The notes under the pieces were generated by a model, which had not been told where the DNA came from, searched no databases, and saw only the letters and a program-made list of their open reading frames with translations. 64,000 nt of DNA from Haladaptatus paucihalophilus DX253 (GTDB lineage: Archaea; Halobacteriota; Halobacteria; Halobacteriales; Haladaptataceae): positions 1,148,962-1,212,961 of the forward strand of contig NZ_AQXI01000001.1 of NCBI RefSeq assembly GCF_000376445.1. Direction: 5' to 3'. A program made the translations under genes and the position numbers. This document shows, in pieces, positions 41,994 to 51,400 of the stretch. The stretch's first letter is position 1, and the number at the start of each line of letters is the position of its first letter.

Positions 41994-43022
41994 ATGAACG
42001 ACGACCACGGCGACGGAGACGACCACGACGAACATCACGTCCACCGCGAGGAGTTTCACCACGACCCGATAGCCCACGCGGAAGTGCGTGCGGGCATGAC
42101 CGTCGGCGAACTGGCCGACGAGTACGGGGCCGCGGGTGTCGGTGCTGCGAACCTCCACAAGGCCGTGGACATCTACGCCGACATGCTCTCCGACGACGTG
42201 ACCAACTTCTTCGGCCTCGCGGGCGCGATGGTGCCGACCGGCATGCGCAAAATCGTCGCAGACCTCATCCGAGACGGGCACATCGACGCGCTGGTGACGA
42301 CCGGCGCGAACCTTACCCACGACGCCATCGAGGGCATCGGGGGAAAGCACCACCACGGGAGAGATGAGCAGGACGACAAATCCATGCGCGAACACGACGA
42401 GCAACTGCGCGACGAGGAAGTGGACCGAATCTACAACGTCTATCTTCCACAAGAGCACTTCGCGCTGTTCGAGTCCCACCTCCGCTCTGAAGTGTTCCCG
42501 AACATCGAGGAGACGGTCACCATCCAGCGCATGGTCGAGGAACTCGGCCGCGCGAACAGCGAGGTGAACGAACGCGAGGGAATCGAGGAGGACGCCGGAA
42601 TCGCGGCGGCGGCCTACGAGAACGACGTTCCCATCTACTGTCCGGCAGTGCAGGATTCAGTTCTCGGCTTGCAGGCGTGGATGTACTCCCAGACCTCCGA
42701 TTTCCAACTGGACGCGCTGAAAGACATGACCCACCTCACGGACCTCGCGTTCGAGGCAGAGACTTCCGGCGCGATGGTGGTCGGCGGCGGCGTGCCCAAA
42801 AACTACGTCCTTCAGACGATGCTCGTCTCGCCCAAGGCCTACGACTACGCCGTCCAGTTGACGATGGACCCGCCACAGACCGGCGGCCTCTCCGGTGCCA
42901 CGCTGGACGAAGCGCGCTCGTGGGGCAAACTCGAAAAGGCCGCCCGAAACGTCTCCGTCTACGCCGACGCGACCATCACGCTTCCGCTGGTCGTCGCCGC
43001 CGCGCGGGAGCGAATCGAGTAG
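41994..43022 (+). CDS. dhs: Deoxyhypusine synthase
   Basis: A 342-residue enzyme. The N-terminus is His/Asp-rich (MNDDHGDGDDHDEHHVHRE). Family blocks: NFFGLAGAMVPTGMRKIV, LVTTGANLTHDAIE, VVGGGVPKNYVLQ (NAD-binding) and SGATLDEARSWGK, in which Lys312 is the expected catalytic lysine. It transfers an aminobutyl (or, in haloarchaea, probably agmatine-derived) group to the aIF5A lysine. A KHHHGRDEQDDKSMREHDEQ segment (in part) is an acidic, His-containing insertion. Its substrate protein is encoded 2.3 kb upstream on the same strand. Confidence 0.95.
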   Translation: MNDDHGDGDDHDEHHVHREEFHHDPIAHAEVRAGMTVGELADEYGAAGVGAANLHKAVDIYADMLSDDVTNFFGLAGAMVPTGMRKIVADLIRDGHIDALVTTGANLTHDAIEGIGGKHHHGRDEQDDKSMREHDEQLRDEEVDRIYNVYLPQEHFALFESHLRSEVFPNIEETVTIQRMVEELGRANSEVNEREGIEEDAGIAAAAYENDVPIYCPAVQDSVLGLQAWMYSQTSDFQLDALKDMTHLTDLAFEAETSGAMVVGGGVPKNYVLQTMLVSPKAYDYAVQLTMDPPQTGGLSGATLDEARSWGKLEKAARNVSVYADATITLPLVVAAARERIE

Positions 43023-43034
43023 AGTAATCGAAAA

Positions 43035-43424
43035 TCAGTAGCGGGTAAACGTCCCCGACCCGACTTCGATTTTCACGAGCGTGTTCTCGGGGTAAGCGTC
43101 CGCATCCGCACCGTATCGCGGGTTGATTCGCTCGGCGGCTTTGAGCGTCTCCTCCTCGTCCTCGACGACCATCGCCGTTCCCTGCATCGTGACCTTCCAC
43201 TCCGCCCGTCCGGCGGTGTCCTGCTGGACCGAAACCGCGACGCGCGGGTTCTCACGGATGTTCGCCAGTTTCCGACCGCCGGTGAGAATCGAGACCGTTC
43301 CGTCGTCGTAGTGGTACCAGACCGGCGCGACGTGCGGTCTGTCGTCGGAACACGTTGCGAGGTGCGCCATCACGGATTCCTCCGCGAGGCACGCTTCGGC
43401 GTCGTCGGGGAGAACGTCTGCCAT
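43035..43424 (-). CDS. Pyridoxamine 5'-phosphate oxidase-family protein
   Basis: A 129-residue split-barrel protein: VMAHLATCSDDRPHVAPVWYHYDDGTVSI (in part), LANIRENPRVAVSVQQD and KVTMQGTAMVVED. These are typical of F420/FMN-binding PPOX proteins. Probably a small cytoplasmic oxidoreductase; substrate unknown. Convergent with dhs, the stops being 12 bp apart. Confidence 0.85.
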   Translation of the reverse strand: MADVLPDDAEACLAEESVMAHLATCSDDRPHVAPVWYHYDDGTVSILTGGRKLANIRENPRVAVSVQQDTAGRAEWKVTMQGTAMVVEDEEETLKAAERINPRYGADADAYPENTLVKIEVGSGTFTRY

Positions 43425-43502
43425 AGTTGAAGAGAGGGACGGGAGAAGAAAAGCGGTTTCGTAGCGACTCTATTCCTGACAGTTTCGTTCGAGAAGTGCC
43501 GG

Positions 43503-43823
43503 TTACACCGCGTCGTCCGGGTCGTGACGGTCGCGCATGCGCTCCGCTTCCTTCGCGTACCGATCACTGGTTTCGGCGTCGGTGACGGGCGTCAAACGCT
43601 CCGATTCGACCGTGATTGCCGCCGTCACTTCCGGTCCCGGCGCGGTTCCGAACCGATTGAACGCCCGCTCTTTCTGCAGGTAGCGAGCACCGTCCGGCGT
43701 CGCGTAGACCGTCACCAAGATGTGCGGCGAATCTGCCGAGAACGTCCGTTCGACCATCCAGACCCGTTCGGTCCGCCCCGACTCGGAAACGGCGTGTTCC
43801 GACCCGGATTCGTCTACGTGCAT
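43503..43823 (-). CDS. Haloarchaeal hypothetical protein
   Basis: A 106-residue acidic protein from base 43823 (MHVDESGSEHAVSESGRTERV). The frame stays open to 44027, but that part lacks family character. It has a beta-rich middle (RVWMVERTF, HILVTVYATPDG) and a charged C-terminus with two helices (SDRYAKEAERMRDRHD). No domain recognised. Confidence 0.6.
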   Translation of the reverse strand: MHVDESGSEHAVSESGRTERVWMVERTFSADSPHILVTVYATPDGARYLQKERAFNRFGTAPGPEVTAAITVESERLTPVTDAETSDRYAKEAERMRDRHDPDDAV

Positions 43824-44162
43824 GCGGCTATATTCGACCTCCGCGGCCTTGTACACTGACAGTAGTTCCCGGCTCCCGAGAACGGACGGGGCACCCGCAA
43901 CCCGACGAAGGGCGACGGAAACGCTCTTTTCCCCGGTGTCCCTATCGCCGGATGGCCGATGACGAGAACGGCGTTCCGAACCGGCGTGGCGGCTGGTTAT
44001 GACGAACCCTATGAGTGCCGAGGCCACCGCGTTTACTCGTCTCGTGTCGACGGTTGGGTCGTTATCAACACGGATAGCACAACGAAGGAATCAATTCCGT
44101 GAACATATTGTTTCATAATTTAATCTAGAAAAGATATATATTTATAAACTATATTTTATCTA
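43824..44162. other. Intergenic region with AT-rich promoter stretch
   Basis: No gene recognised. From about 44100 it is very AT-rich, with TTTATAAA at 44141-44148, a likely TATA element for the secreted protein gene that follows. A short palindrome, GGAAT-CA-ATTCC, lies at 44087-44098. Confidence 0.5.
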
Positions 44163-44526
44163 ATGCATATCTGATGAAAATACAGAAGGCAGAAGATCGT
44201 TTGTGAAAAAGGCCGCCGCGTCGTTGGTCGTCGGTGGTATAGCGGCGACCGGAACGGCCGCCGCCGCAAAGGAAAACGAACTCATCGTGACGGCACCGGG
44301 CAACGGCAGCGGACAATTCGATATCGAAGTTCCGGATTCGGGTGTGGTATACAAGGACAAAGAGCTACTCGACCGAGACCATCTCGAAGTGACAAGTCAC
44401 GGTACTGCGATTGCCTACGGATACGTCGGTAGCGGTCAGGACCGAATTCTCTTCGACGGCGACCCGGGCGACGTGAATCCCATCGACGTTCCGGCCGATA
44501 TCGAGACAGAAATCCGATCGCTCTAG
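44163..44526 (+). pseudogene. Tat-secreted protein gene with a displaced start codon
   Basis: The frame from 44173 reads DENTEGRRSFVKKAAASL and VVGGIAATGTAAAA, a clear twin-arginine signal, followed by a ~75-residue beta-rich mature part (ELIVTAPGNGSGQFDIEVP). But the only ATG in place, 44163-44165, is off frame by one base and meets TGA after three codons. Dropping one base around 44167-44169 gives MHSDENTEGRRSF. The only in-frame start is GTG 44203, after the RR pair, which would spoil Tat export. Family unknown. Confidence 0.6.
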
Positions 44527-44592
44527 AAACAGAACTCGAACGAACGGCAACCGAACCGACATCCGTTTTTTACTAATACGAGAGAACGCGGC

Positions 44593-46218
44593 TTACTCCA
44601 TCTCTGGAAGCTGGAAGTCGAAGAGTTGCTCGCGGAGATGGTCCGGCGATTCGGTCTTCCCCCACGTGATGAACGCCTCGACGAGTTCCGGATCGCTGAA
44701 ATCGACGTGACGGGCATCCTCGTTCCCCCAGTCGTAGACGTGCTTCGGCAGCCACTCGGCGTCGCGCAGTTCGCCGAGGATGACCTCGGCCGCCGCCTCG
44801 GCCGACACTTCTCCGGTCGCGTAGTCGTCGAGTGCGACCGATGTGATCTCGAATATCGCACTCGCATCAGGGGCGAACGGCGCTTCGTCGCCCGGTCTGC
44901 GTTCGGTGAGCAGGCCGTCGAAGACCGCGCACTCGCCCGATTCGAGGTAGTCGAAACAGTGGCGCTGGATGTAGAGGTCCTCGAACAACATCTGTGCGAG
45001 CGCGAACTGTGCCCACGCGTTCCAGACGGCGAAGTCACCGAGCGCCTTGTACGCGTTGCTGACGGTGGCATCGACCGTCTCGGTCTGCTCGCGGTGGAGC
45101 TCGTCGAGCCGCTCGAAGCGCTCGGCCGAGAAGTCTTCGGCCTCGAACGCGTCCAATAGGAGGTTCGTCGAGACGAACACCGACTCGAAGGTGTGCACCA
45201 GGCCGAGGGAGTACAGCGGGTCAACGAAGCCGTACGTGCTTCCCGTCAGGAAGTGGCGATGGCCGGACGAGCGACTGGCGCTGCGTTGGAGGCGTCCCGT
45301 TCGAATCCACGGCATCGTCGGCTCGACACCCTCGAGGTGATGCGCGATACCGGGGAACCGCTCGACGATGCCGAAGAACTCCTCCTCAGGGGTCACGGAC
45401 TCATCGACCGGGTAGGCGTCGCGGTCGAGCACTAACCCGACGCTCGCCTTCGTCGCGTCCGAGCGCTCGAAGTTATCGAACGGAATGACCCACATCCAGC
45501 CGCCGTCGAAGACGTGGTGGAGTGTCCCGTCGTGGAGACGGTTCGACTGTCCGGGACGGTCGGCTTCGGCGATCACGTCGTCGAACGGCTCCAGTCCCTC
45601 TACGTGTGCGAAGATGGCCCGAGAGTCGGTGGCGAACGCTGGCGCGTCCTCGCGGTAGCCGCGCTCCTCGGCGAGGACCGAGTTGCCACCGGTCGCGTCG
45701 ACGTAGAAGGCGGCTGTCGTCGTCCCGTCGTCGGTGGTGACGGTAACCTCATCGGAATCGATATCGACATCGACGATGGGCATCTCTTCGACGTATTCGA
45801 CGCCATACGCCTCGGCGGTCTCGACGAGGTAGTGGTCGATATCGGCGCGCAGGAAGTGACTCTCGCTGTAGAACGGCAACTGCGGCGGGATGAGTTGGTG
45901 GACGTCGTCGCCGTCGAACGACTCGCCCTCTCGGTGGTAGCTGAACGCAATCGAGTGTTTGATCCCGCACGACGACGTGATGTTGTTTACGACCTCGTTT
46001 GCGTCGCTCAGATACCGTATCTCCGGGATATCGAAGTATTCGCCGACTATCCACATCCACATCGAACTCTGTGGTAACAGTCCTTCACCGATGACGAAGC
46101 GTGGATGTGCACCCGCCTCGACCAGCAGCACGTCCAGCCCGGCGTCGGCGAGGATCGTCGCCGTCGTCGATCCGGCGATGCCGGATCCGCCCACGATTAC
46201 GTCGTAGTCGGTGGTCAT
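44593..46218 (-). CDS. Flavin-dependent halogenase-like oxidoreductase
   Basis: A 541-residue protein from base 46218 (MTTDYDVIVGGSGIAGS). The dinucleotide-binding GGSGIAGS is at 10-17, followed by IGEGLLPQSS (43-52). The halogenase signature W-x-W-x-I-P occurs as WMWVIP at 241-246, and Lys87 in CGIKHSIAF lies near where the catalytic lysine of tryptophan halogenases is placed. Such enzymes use FADH2, O2 and halide to chlorinate or brominate aromatic substrates; they need a flavin reductase, not seen here. Could instead be a related reductase. Divergent from a FilR1-type regulator. Confidence 0.75.
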   Translation of the reverse strand: MTTDYDVIVGGSGIAGSTTATILADAGLDVLLVEAGAHPRFVIGEGLLPQSSMWMWIVGEYFDIPEIRYLSDANEVVNNITSSCGIKHSIAFSYHREGESFDGDDVHQLIPPQLPFYSESHFLRADIDHYLVETAEAYGVEYVEEMPIVDVDIDSDEVTVTTDDGTTTAAFYVDATGGNSVLAEERGYREDAPAFATDSRAIFAHVEGLEPFDDVIAEADRPGQSNRLHDGTLHHVFDGGWMWVIPFDNFERSDATKASVGLVLDRDAYPVDESVTPEEEFFGIVERFPGIAHHLEGVEPTMPWIRTGRLQRSASRSSGHRHFLTGSTYGFVDPLYSLGLVHTFESVFVSTNLLLDAFEAEDFSAERFERLDELHREQTETVDATVSNAYKALGDFAVWNAWAQFALAQMLFEDLYIQRHCFDYLESGECAVFDGLLTERRPGDEAPFAPDASAIFEITSVALDDYATGEVSAEAAAEVILGELRDAEWLPKHVYDWGNEDARHVDFSDPELVEAFITWGKTESPDHLREQLFDFQLPEME

Positions 46219-46403
46219 CGTTCCCCTCTGCATATTGCCGCCGTAGCCACAGTGGGAACGGGTGTCGTCCTGTGTAGCACCATACCATCCATGGTGTCAG
46301 GTGGTTGATTTCCGCGGTTATAGTCACCGGTGGGACAATGTTTCACAGCTGAACAGTCCGGTGATTCCTGAAACGTTATATCGGACAGTGAAGATGTGAG
46401 CGT
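46219..46403. promoter_or_regulatory. Divergent promoter region with inverted repeats
   Basis: For the regulator gene a TATA-like GTTATATC lies at 46375-46382, 26 bp before its ATG. On the other strand GACTATAACC is near 46317-46326. Between them are a 7-bp inverted repeat, TCACCGG (46324-46330) and CCGGTGA (46358-46364), and an imperfect palindrome GTTTCA-CAGC-TGAAC (46340-46354). Both positions suit a regulator shared by the two genes. Confidence 0.5.
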
Positions 46404-47189
46404 ATGGATCAATCGGCACTCGATGACGACATTCAGTTGCTGCGACGGGCTCCGATGCTGGCTGCCTGTCGTAATGATCCTGTGAGTCGCTCGACTATCG
46501 CAGAACGGGCGGACTGTTCGCGGACAACAGCGTACCGGGCGACGACTGAACTCGTCGAAGAGGGGCTACTCGGAAAAGTCGACGACGGCTATCGACTCAC
46601 TGGCTTCGGGACGACGACGCTCGATCGCATCGAACAGTTCCGGGCGGCACTCGATGGAGCCAGACAACTCCGGCCGGTGTTGGACTATATCGACGCCCCA
46701 GTGTTGCGTGCAAACGCCCATCTGTTCGCGGACGCGACGGTCATCGAGGCTGACTCCGAGGCACCCTACGCCATCGAACAGCACCTAGAGTCCATCATTG
46801 CCAACACCAACGAGCGCATCTACGGCGTCTCGACGAGTTTCGGCTCACCGATAACCCTCACCCGAACGGTCGACCGAGTCGAGGCTGGCGTCGAGTTCGA
46901 GTGGGGCCTCCCACGAGCGGTACTCGATCGCCTCGAAAACCAGCACGGCGACTTGCACACAACGGTTCGAGCCCATCAGAATACCACTGTGCACATCGTT
47001 GAGGACGCGGTGGTCGACTTCTCCCTCTACGACGACACGCTCGTGCTCACTGGCTTCGACAGCGACCGCGGAACGCTGGCTGCCGTCGCTATCACGGATA
47101 GCCCCGACGCCCGTGCATGGGCCGATAGACTCTACCGTCGATACAGGCATCGGGCAGATACACTCGATTCGACAGCGCAGTCTGGATAG
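46404..47189 (+). CDS. FilR1-type winged-helix transcriptional regulator
   Basis: A 261-residue protein. Residues ~15-75 are a winged helix-turn-helix: VSRSTIAERADCSRTTAYRA and VEEGLLGKVDDGYRLTGFG. Residues ~115-240 match the FilR1 middle domain of archaeal regulators, a likely ligand-sensing part (IYGVSTSFGSPITL, VHIVEDAVVDFSLYDDTLVL). The gene is leaderless judging by the TATA spacing. Placed back-to-back with the halogenase-like gene, it probably controls it and itself. Confidence 0.82.
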   Translation: MDQSALDDDIQLLRRAPMLAACRNDPVSRSTIAERADCSRTTAYRATTELVEEGLLGKVDDGYRLTGFGTTTLDRIEQFRAALDGARQLRPVLDYIDAPVLRANAHLFADATVIEADSEAPYAIEQHLESIIANTNERIYGVSTSFGSPITLTRTVDRVEAGVEFEWGLPRAVLDRLENQHGDLHTTVRAHQNTTVHIVEDAVVDFSLYDDTLVLTGFDSDRGTLAAVAITDSPDARAWADRLYRRYRHRADTLDSTAQSG

Positions 47190-47356
47190 GCGATTCCGAA
47201 AAGCGAGCAGGAATTCGGGCAAAATTCGCGCCACAACGGGGACGCCGCGGAAGGAAAGAGCGCCCGCCGACTCGCTCACACGACTCCCCCACCTGTCCCC
47301 GGAAACCCAGCGACTGGTCGGTGCTATTCTTTATCTCCCGCTCTGTATTCCATAGT

Positions 47357-48199
47357 ATGGGGAGTCACGGAGCGCTACGAGCACCACGCGATTTTCGAGA
47401 GCGGGTGCAGTTTTACCTCGTAGACCACCGAACGCCGCTCGGGAAGGCGATCGATATCTGGCTACTGGTGTTGAACCTGCTGTTCGTCGGCGTCTTCGTC
47501 GCACAAACGTACTCCGTTTCGGCGACGATGGAGGCGTGGCTGTGGCGATTCGAAGTCGGCATCGCACTCGTGTTCGTAGCGGAGTACGTCCTCAGGCTGT
47601 ACGGTGCCCAGAACCGCCTTGCGGAGTTCACGAACCCGTATACGATGGTCGACTTGCTATCGGTGTTCCCGACGATGGCCGTGTTGTTCCTGCCTATTCC
47701 CGTGATCATCATCAATATCGGGTTCCTCCGGGTCATTCGCGTCGTTCGGGTGCTTCGGTTCTACCGATTTACGCAGGACGAGGAGTTCTTCTTCGGAACC
47801 GTGTCGGTCGGCACCCTCCGGACCATGAAACTCCTGCTGACGGTGTTGGTCATCTTCTTTGTCTCCGCGGGCCTGTTCTTCAGCGTCGAGCACCGGGTAA
47901 ATCCCGCCGTGAACAACTTCGGTGACGCGTTCTACTACACGGTCGTAACCCTCACGACTGTCGGGTTCGGAGACATAATTCCGCTCACCTGGATGGGCCG
48001 GTGGGTGACGGTGGCTGGCGTGCTCGCCGCTATCATCCTCGTCCCGTGGCAGGCCGGGAAGATAGTTCGAGAATGGGCGCACCGGGAGAAAGTCAACGTC
48101 ACGTGTCCCCAGTGTGGTCTCTCCTACCACGACCCGGATGCGTCGCACTGTAAAGCGTGCGGGCACGTCATCTATCAGGAGTACGACTCGCGGCAGTAG
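47357..48199 (+). CDS. Voltage-gated potassium channel with C-terminal zinc ribbon
   Basis: A 280-residue Kv-type channel from ATG 47357 (MGSHGALRAPRDFRERV). Six helices: S1 AIDIWLLVLNLLFVGVFVA, S2 FEVGIALVFVAEYVLRLYG, S3 VDLLSVFPTMAVLFLP, S4 RVIRVVRVLRFYRF with spaced arginines as voltage sensor, S5, then the pore with TTVGFGD as K+ filter, and S6. The ~40-residue cytoplasmic tail contains CPQCG and CKACG, a four-cysteine zinc ribbon. A TATA-like TCTTTATC lies about 26 bp before the start. Confidence 0.93.
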   Translation: MGSHGALRAPRDFRERVQFYLVDHRTPLGKAIDIWLLVLNLLFVGVFVAQTYSVSATMEAWLWRFEVGIALVFVAEYVLRLYGAQNRLAEFTNPYTMVDLLSVFPTMAVLFLPIPVIIINIGFLRVIRVVRVLRFYRFTQDEEFFFGTVSVGTLRTMKLLLTVLVIFFVSAGLFFSVEHRVNPAVNNFGDAFYYTVVTLTTVGFGDIIPLTWMGRWVTVAGVLAAIILVPWQAGKIVREWAHREKVNVTCPQCGLSYHDPDASHCKACGHVIYQEYDSRQ

Positions 48200-48427
48200 G
48201 GTAGAAGATAGAGAAACCGCATACGTTCCCGATATCTTCGGCCACCCCTCCGGCGGCAACGGGAGCAGTTCGAAACCCCCCGCAAGTCACAATGCAATGT
48301 TGATATTTGTGGCGACGATTCGGTCGACTTCATACCCCAACTGATTTGTACCTGTACTGACTTCAGCGTATGAACGAATCTTTAGTATCGAATCTGATAA
48401 TTGCACCACACAACCCAATTCACAATC

Positions 48428-51400
48428 ATGATACAAAATCACGCCCGCATTCGTGTAGTTTTTATTTCAATTATACTTGTTTTGATGGTGGTCGTCGGGA
48501 CTGGCCCACCAGCGGTGAGGGGTGCAACCAATATAACCACCTATATAAATAACGAAGATCGGGTGATTGCTCCGTCAGAGTCCTTTGGCTATTATACGGT
48601 CGGTCTCTCCGGGGATCACTACATCTACGTCGTCCTCGACGAGAATGGTGACGGGTTTTACAACGCTACTGAACAATACATGAACGTCTCAGTTTCCACG
48701 AGCGATAACTCCTTTAACGACCGTTTTCCTGCCGGAAAGACCGCTGGCTTGGATGGAACGTACGACGTGTATGCGGTTAGCGACAATTCCTTCCCCGATA
48801 AAACGCTCGACGCTGGCGATAACCTGACGAGCGGGACACCAGCCCAAGTCACCATCGACGGCAGCGCGCCGTGGGTCTCCGACGTGAACCTCACGAACCC
48901 GTCGGGCCAAACGCTCGAATTCTCCTTCACGACGAACGAGCAGTTGAACGGAACGTCCGTCTCGCTCACCGGCCCGGAACCGACGACGACGTTCACCAAG
49001 GGCGATTTCACCGAAACCAACGACAGCGGAACCTACACGTACACCGTCTCCTACGCGGGGGCGAGCGACGGCGACTACACGGCGGACGTCACGCTCGCCA
49101 ACGATACGGTCGGCAACGACGCCGCGACCAACCAGTCGGCGTCGGCGCTGACGGACAGCGTTACCGTCGATACGGTTCCGCCAGGGCTACAGAGTATCGA
49201 GACGGAAGTCGGGAGCACCACCGCGGTGCTCACGTTCAACGAGAGCGTCGTCGATGAGGGCGGCAACGCGCTCACCGCGGGCGACCTGCAGTTCACGGAC
49301 GGCAACGGGGGTGGCGCGACGAGCATCAGTTCGGTGAGTCACACGGCCGGGTCGGACACGGCGACGGTGACGTTCGACGCCGCCGTTTCGGCGACCGACC
49401 TCGGGAACGACACCATCGCCCCGAATGCGAGTCGCGTGTACGACCCGTACGGGAACGCCGCGGTGACGGCGGCGAAATCGTTGCGGGATACGGTGGGACC
49501 GAACGCGCCGACCGGCGCGTCGGCGTCCGACATCAACGCGAGCAATCAGGGCGATTACACCGTCTCGGTGACGCTGCCGGACGACCACGAGGCAGGAACG
49601 GTACAACTGTCGCTCGACGGCGGAGCGGTGACGAACAGCACGACGGTCGCGGCCGAATCCGACGCCGATTCGAGCGGCGAGACGGTCACGTTCGGCAACC
49701 TCGACGCGTCCGGCCTCGCCGAGGGGTCGATTTCGATAGGTGCGACGTTCACCGACTACGGCGGGAATTCGAACGCCGCGCCGGGACTGGCGAGCGTGAC
49801 GAAGGACACCGGTCTCCCGGGAGTGGTCGACGCCAGCATCTCGAACGCGCCGATCGGGACGTACGATACCGGGACCCAGCAGACCGTGACCGTCGCGTTC
49901 GACGAGGCCCTGAACCAGAGCATCTCCCCGACGGTCGAAATCACGAACCTCAACCGGACCTACGCCGTCAGCGGGGGGTTCGACGACGCCACGACGTGGA
50001 CGGGGACGGTCACCATCGCGGACGACGACGAACAGCGGACGGCGACCATCGCGGTATCGAACGCGACCGACACGGTGGGGAACGTGATGACCCCCGACGG
50101 GTCGAACACGTTTCAGGTCGATAGCACGGGACCGGCGAAGCCCGATTCGACCGCCGCGGGCAACGTCACGCGGAGCAACCGAACCGACTACAACGTCACG
50201 GTGACCTTCGTTACCAATTCACAGGCCGACGAAGTGAGCGTCAAGGTGACGGACGGAACGACGGCAGTCGTTTCCAATCGGAGCATCACGCCCGGAACCG
50301 AGACGGTGACCGTCACCGGAATCGACGTGTCCTCGCTGGACGACGGCGCGATTACGGCGACCGCGCTGGCGCTCGACGGCGGGTATGCCAACACGGAGGG
50401 GTACGCCGCCCCGACGACGGTGACGAAGGACACGAAACGGCCGAGCGCGTCGTCGATAACCATCGGCGACGGCGAAATCAACGATGCGGACGCCGGAACC
50501 GCACGGACGGTGACGGTCACGTTCGACGAGGCGATGAACCGGAGCGTGAGTCCGACCGTGGCAGTCACGGACCTCAATCGAACGTACACCGTCAGCGGCG
50601 GGTTCGACAGCGACACGACGTGGACGGGGACGGTCACCATCGCGGACGACGACGAGACGACGACGGGGAACGTCACGGTGTCCGGTGCGGCGGACAGCAT
50701 CGGCAACGGACTGGTGGCGGCGACCCACGCGTTCTCGGTCGATACGGAGACGCCGACGATAACCGGGTTCGGCGTGACGCACACCGGCGGCGGAACGGTC
50801 GCGGTGTCGTTCAACGCCAGCGAATCCCTCGACGCGGCGTCCGTCGCTCTCGATACGCCGTCGGGGACGACGACGCTGGGGTCGTTCACCGAATCCGGGA
50901 GCGGTCCGTACGAGTACACCGCGACGTATTCGAGCGGCGGCGACGGGTCCTACACGGCCACGCTGGACGCGGCGCGGGACGCGGCGGGCAACGACGGGGC
51001 GACGGGGCAGTCCGACGGCGTGACCGTGGACACGACGCCCCCGACGTTCGGGAATCCGACGCCCGAGGGTGCGACCGTCACCGACAACGAGTCCGTGCTC
51101 TCCGTCGATATCGCCGACGCGACCGGGAGCGTCGATGGCGGTTCGATTCGCGTCACGGTGGACGACGCGAACGGAACGAAGCTCGCCGCCGTCGGAACGG
51201 CCCACGGCGGCGTGTCCTTCGGCGGCGGGACGCTCACCATCGACCCGACGGGGGCCGGAATCAGGTTGGCCGACGGCGGCGTGAACGTCACCGTCTCGGC
51301 GAACGACACGGCGGGCAACGGGAACGCGACCGAGTTCTCGTTCGTCGTCGATACGACGGCACCGACGTTCGCCGACCCCGTTCCGACCGGAACGGTGACG

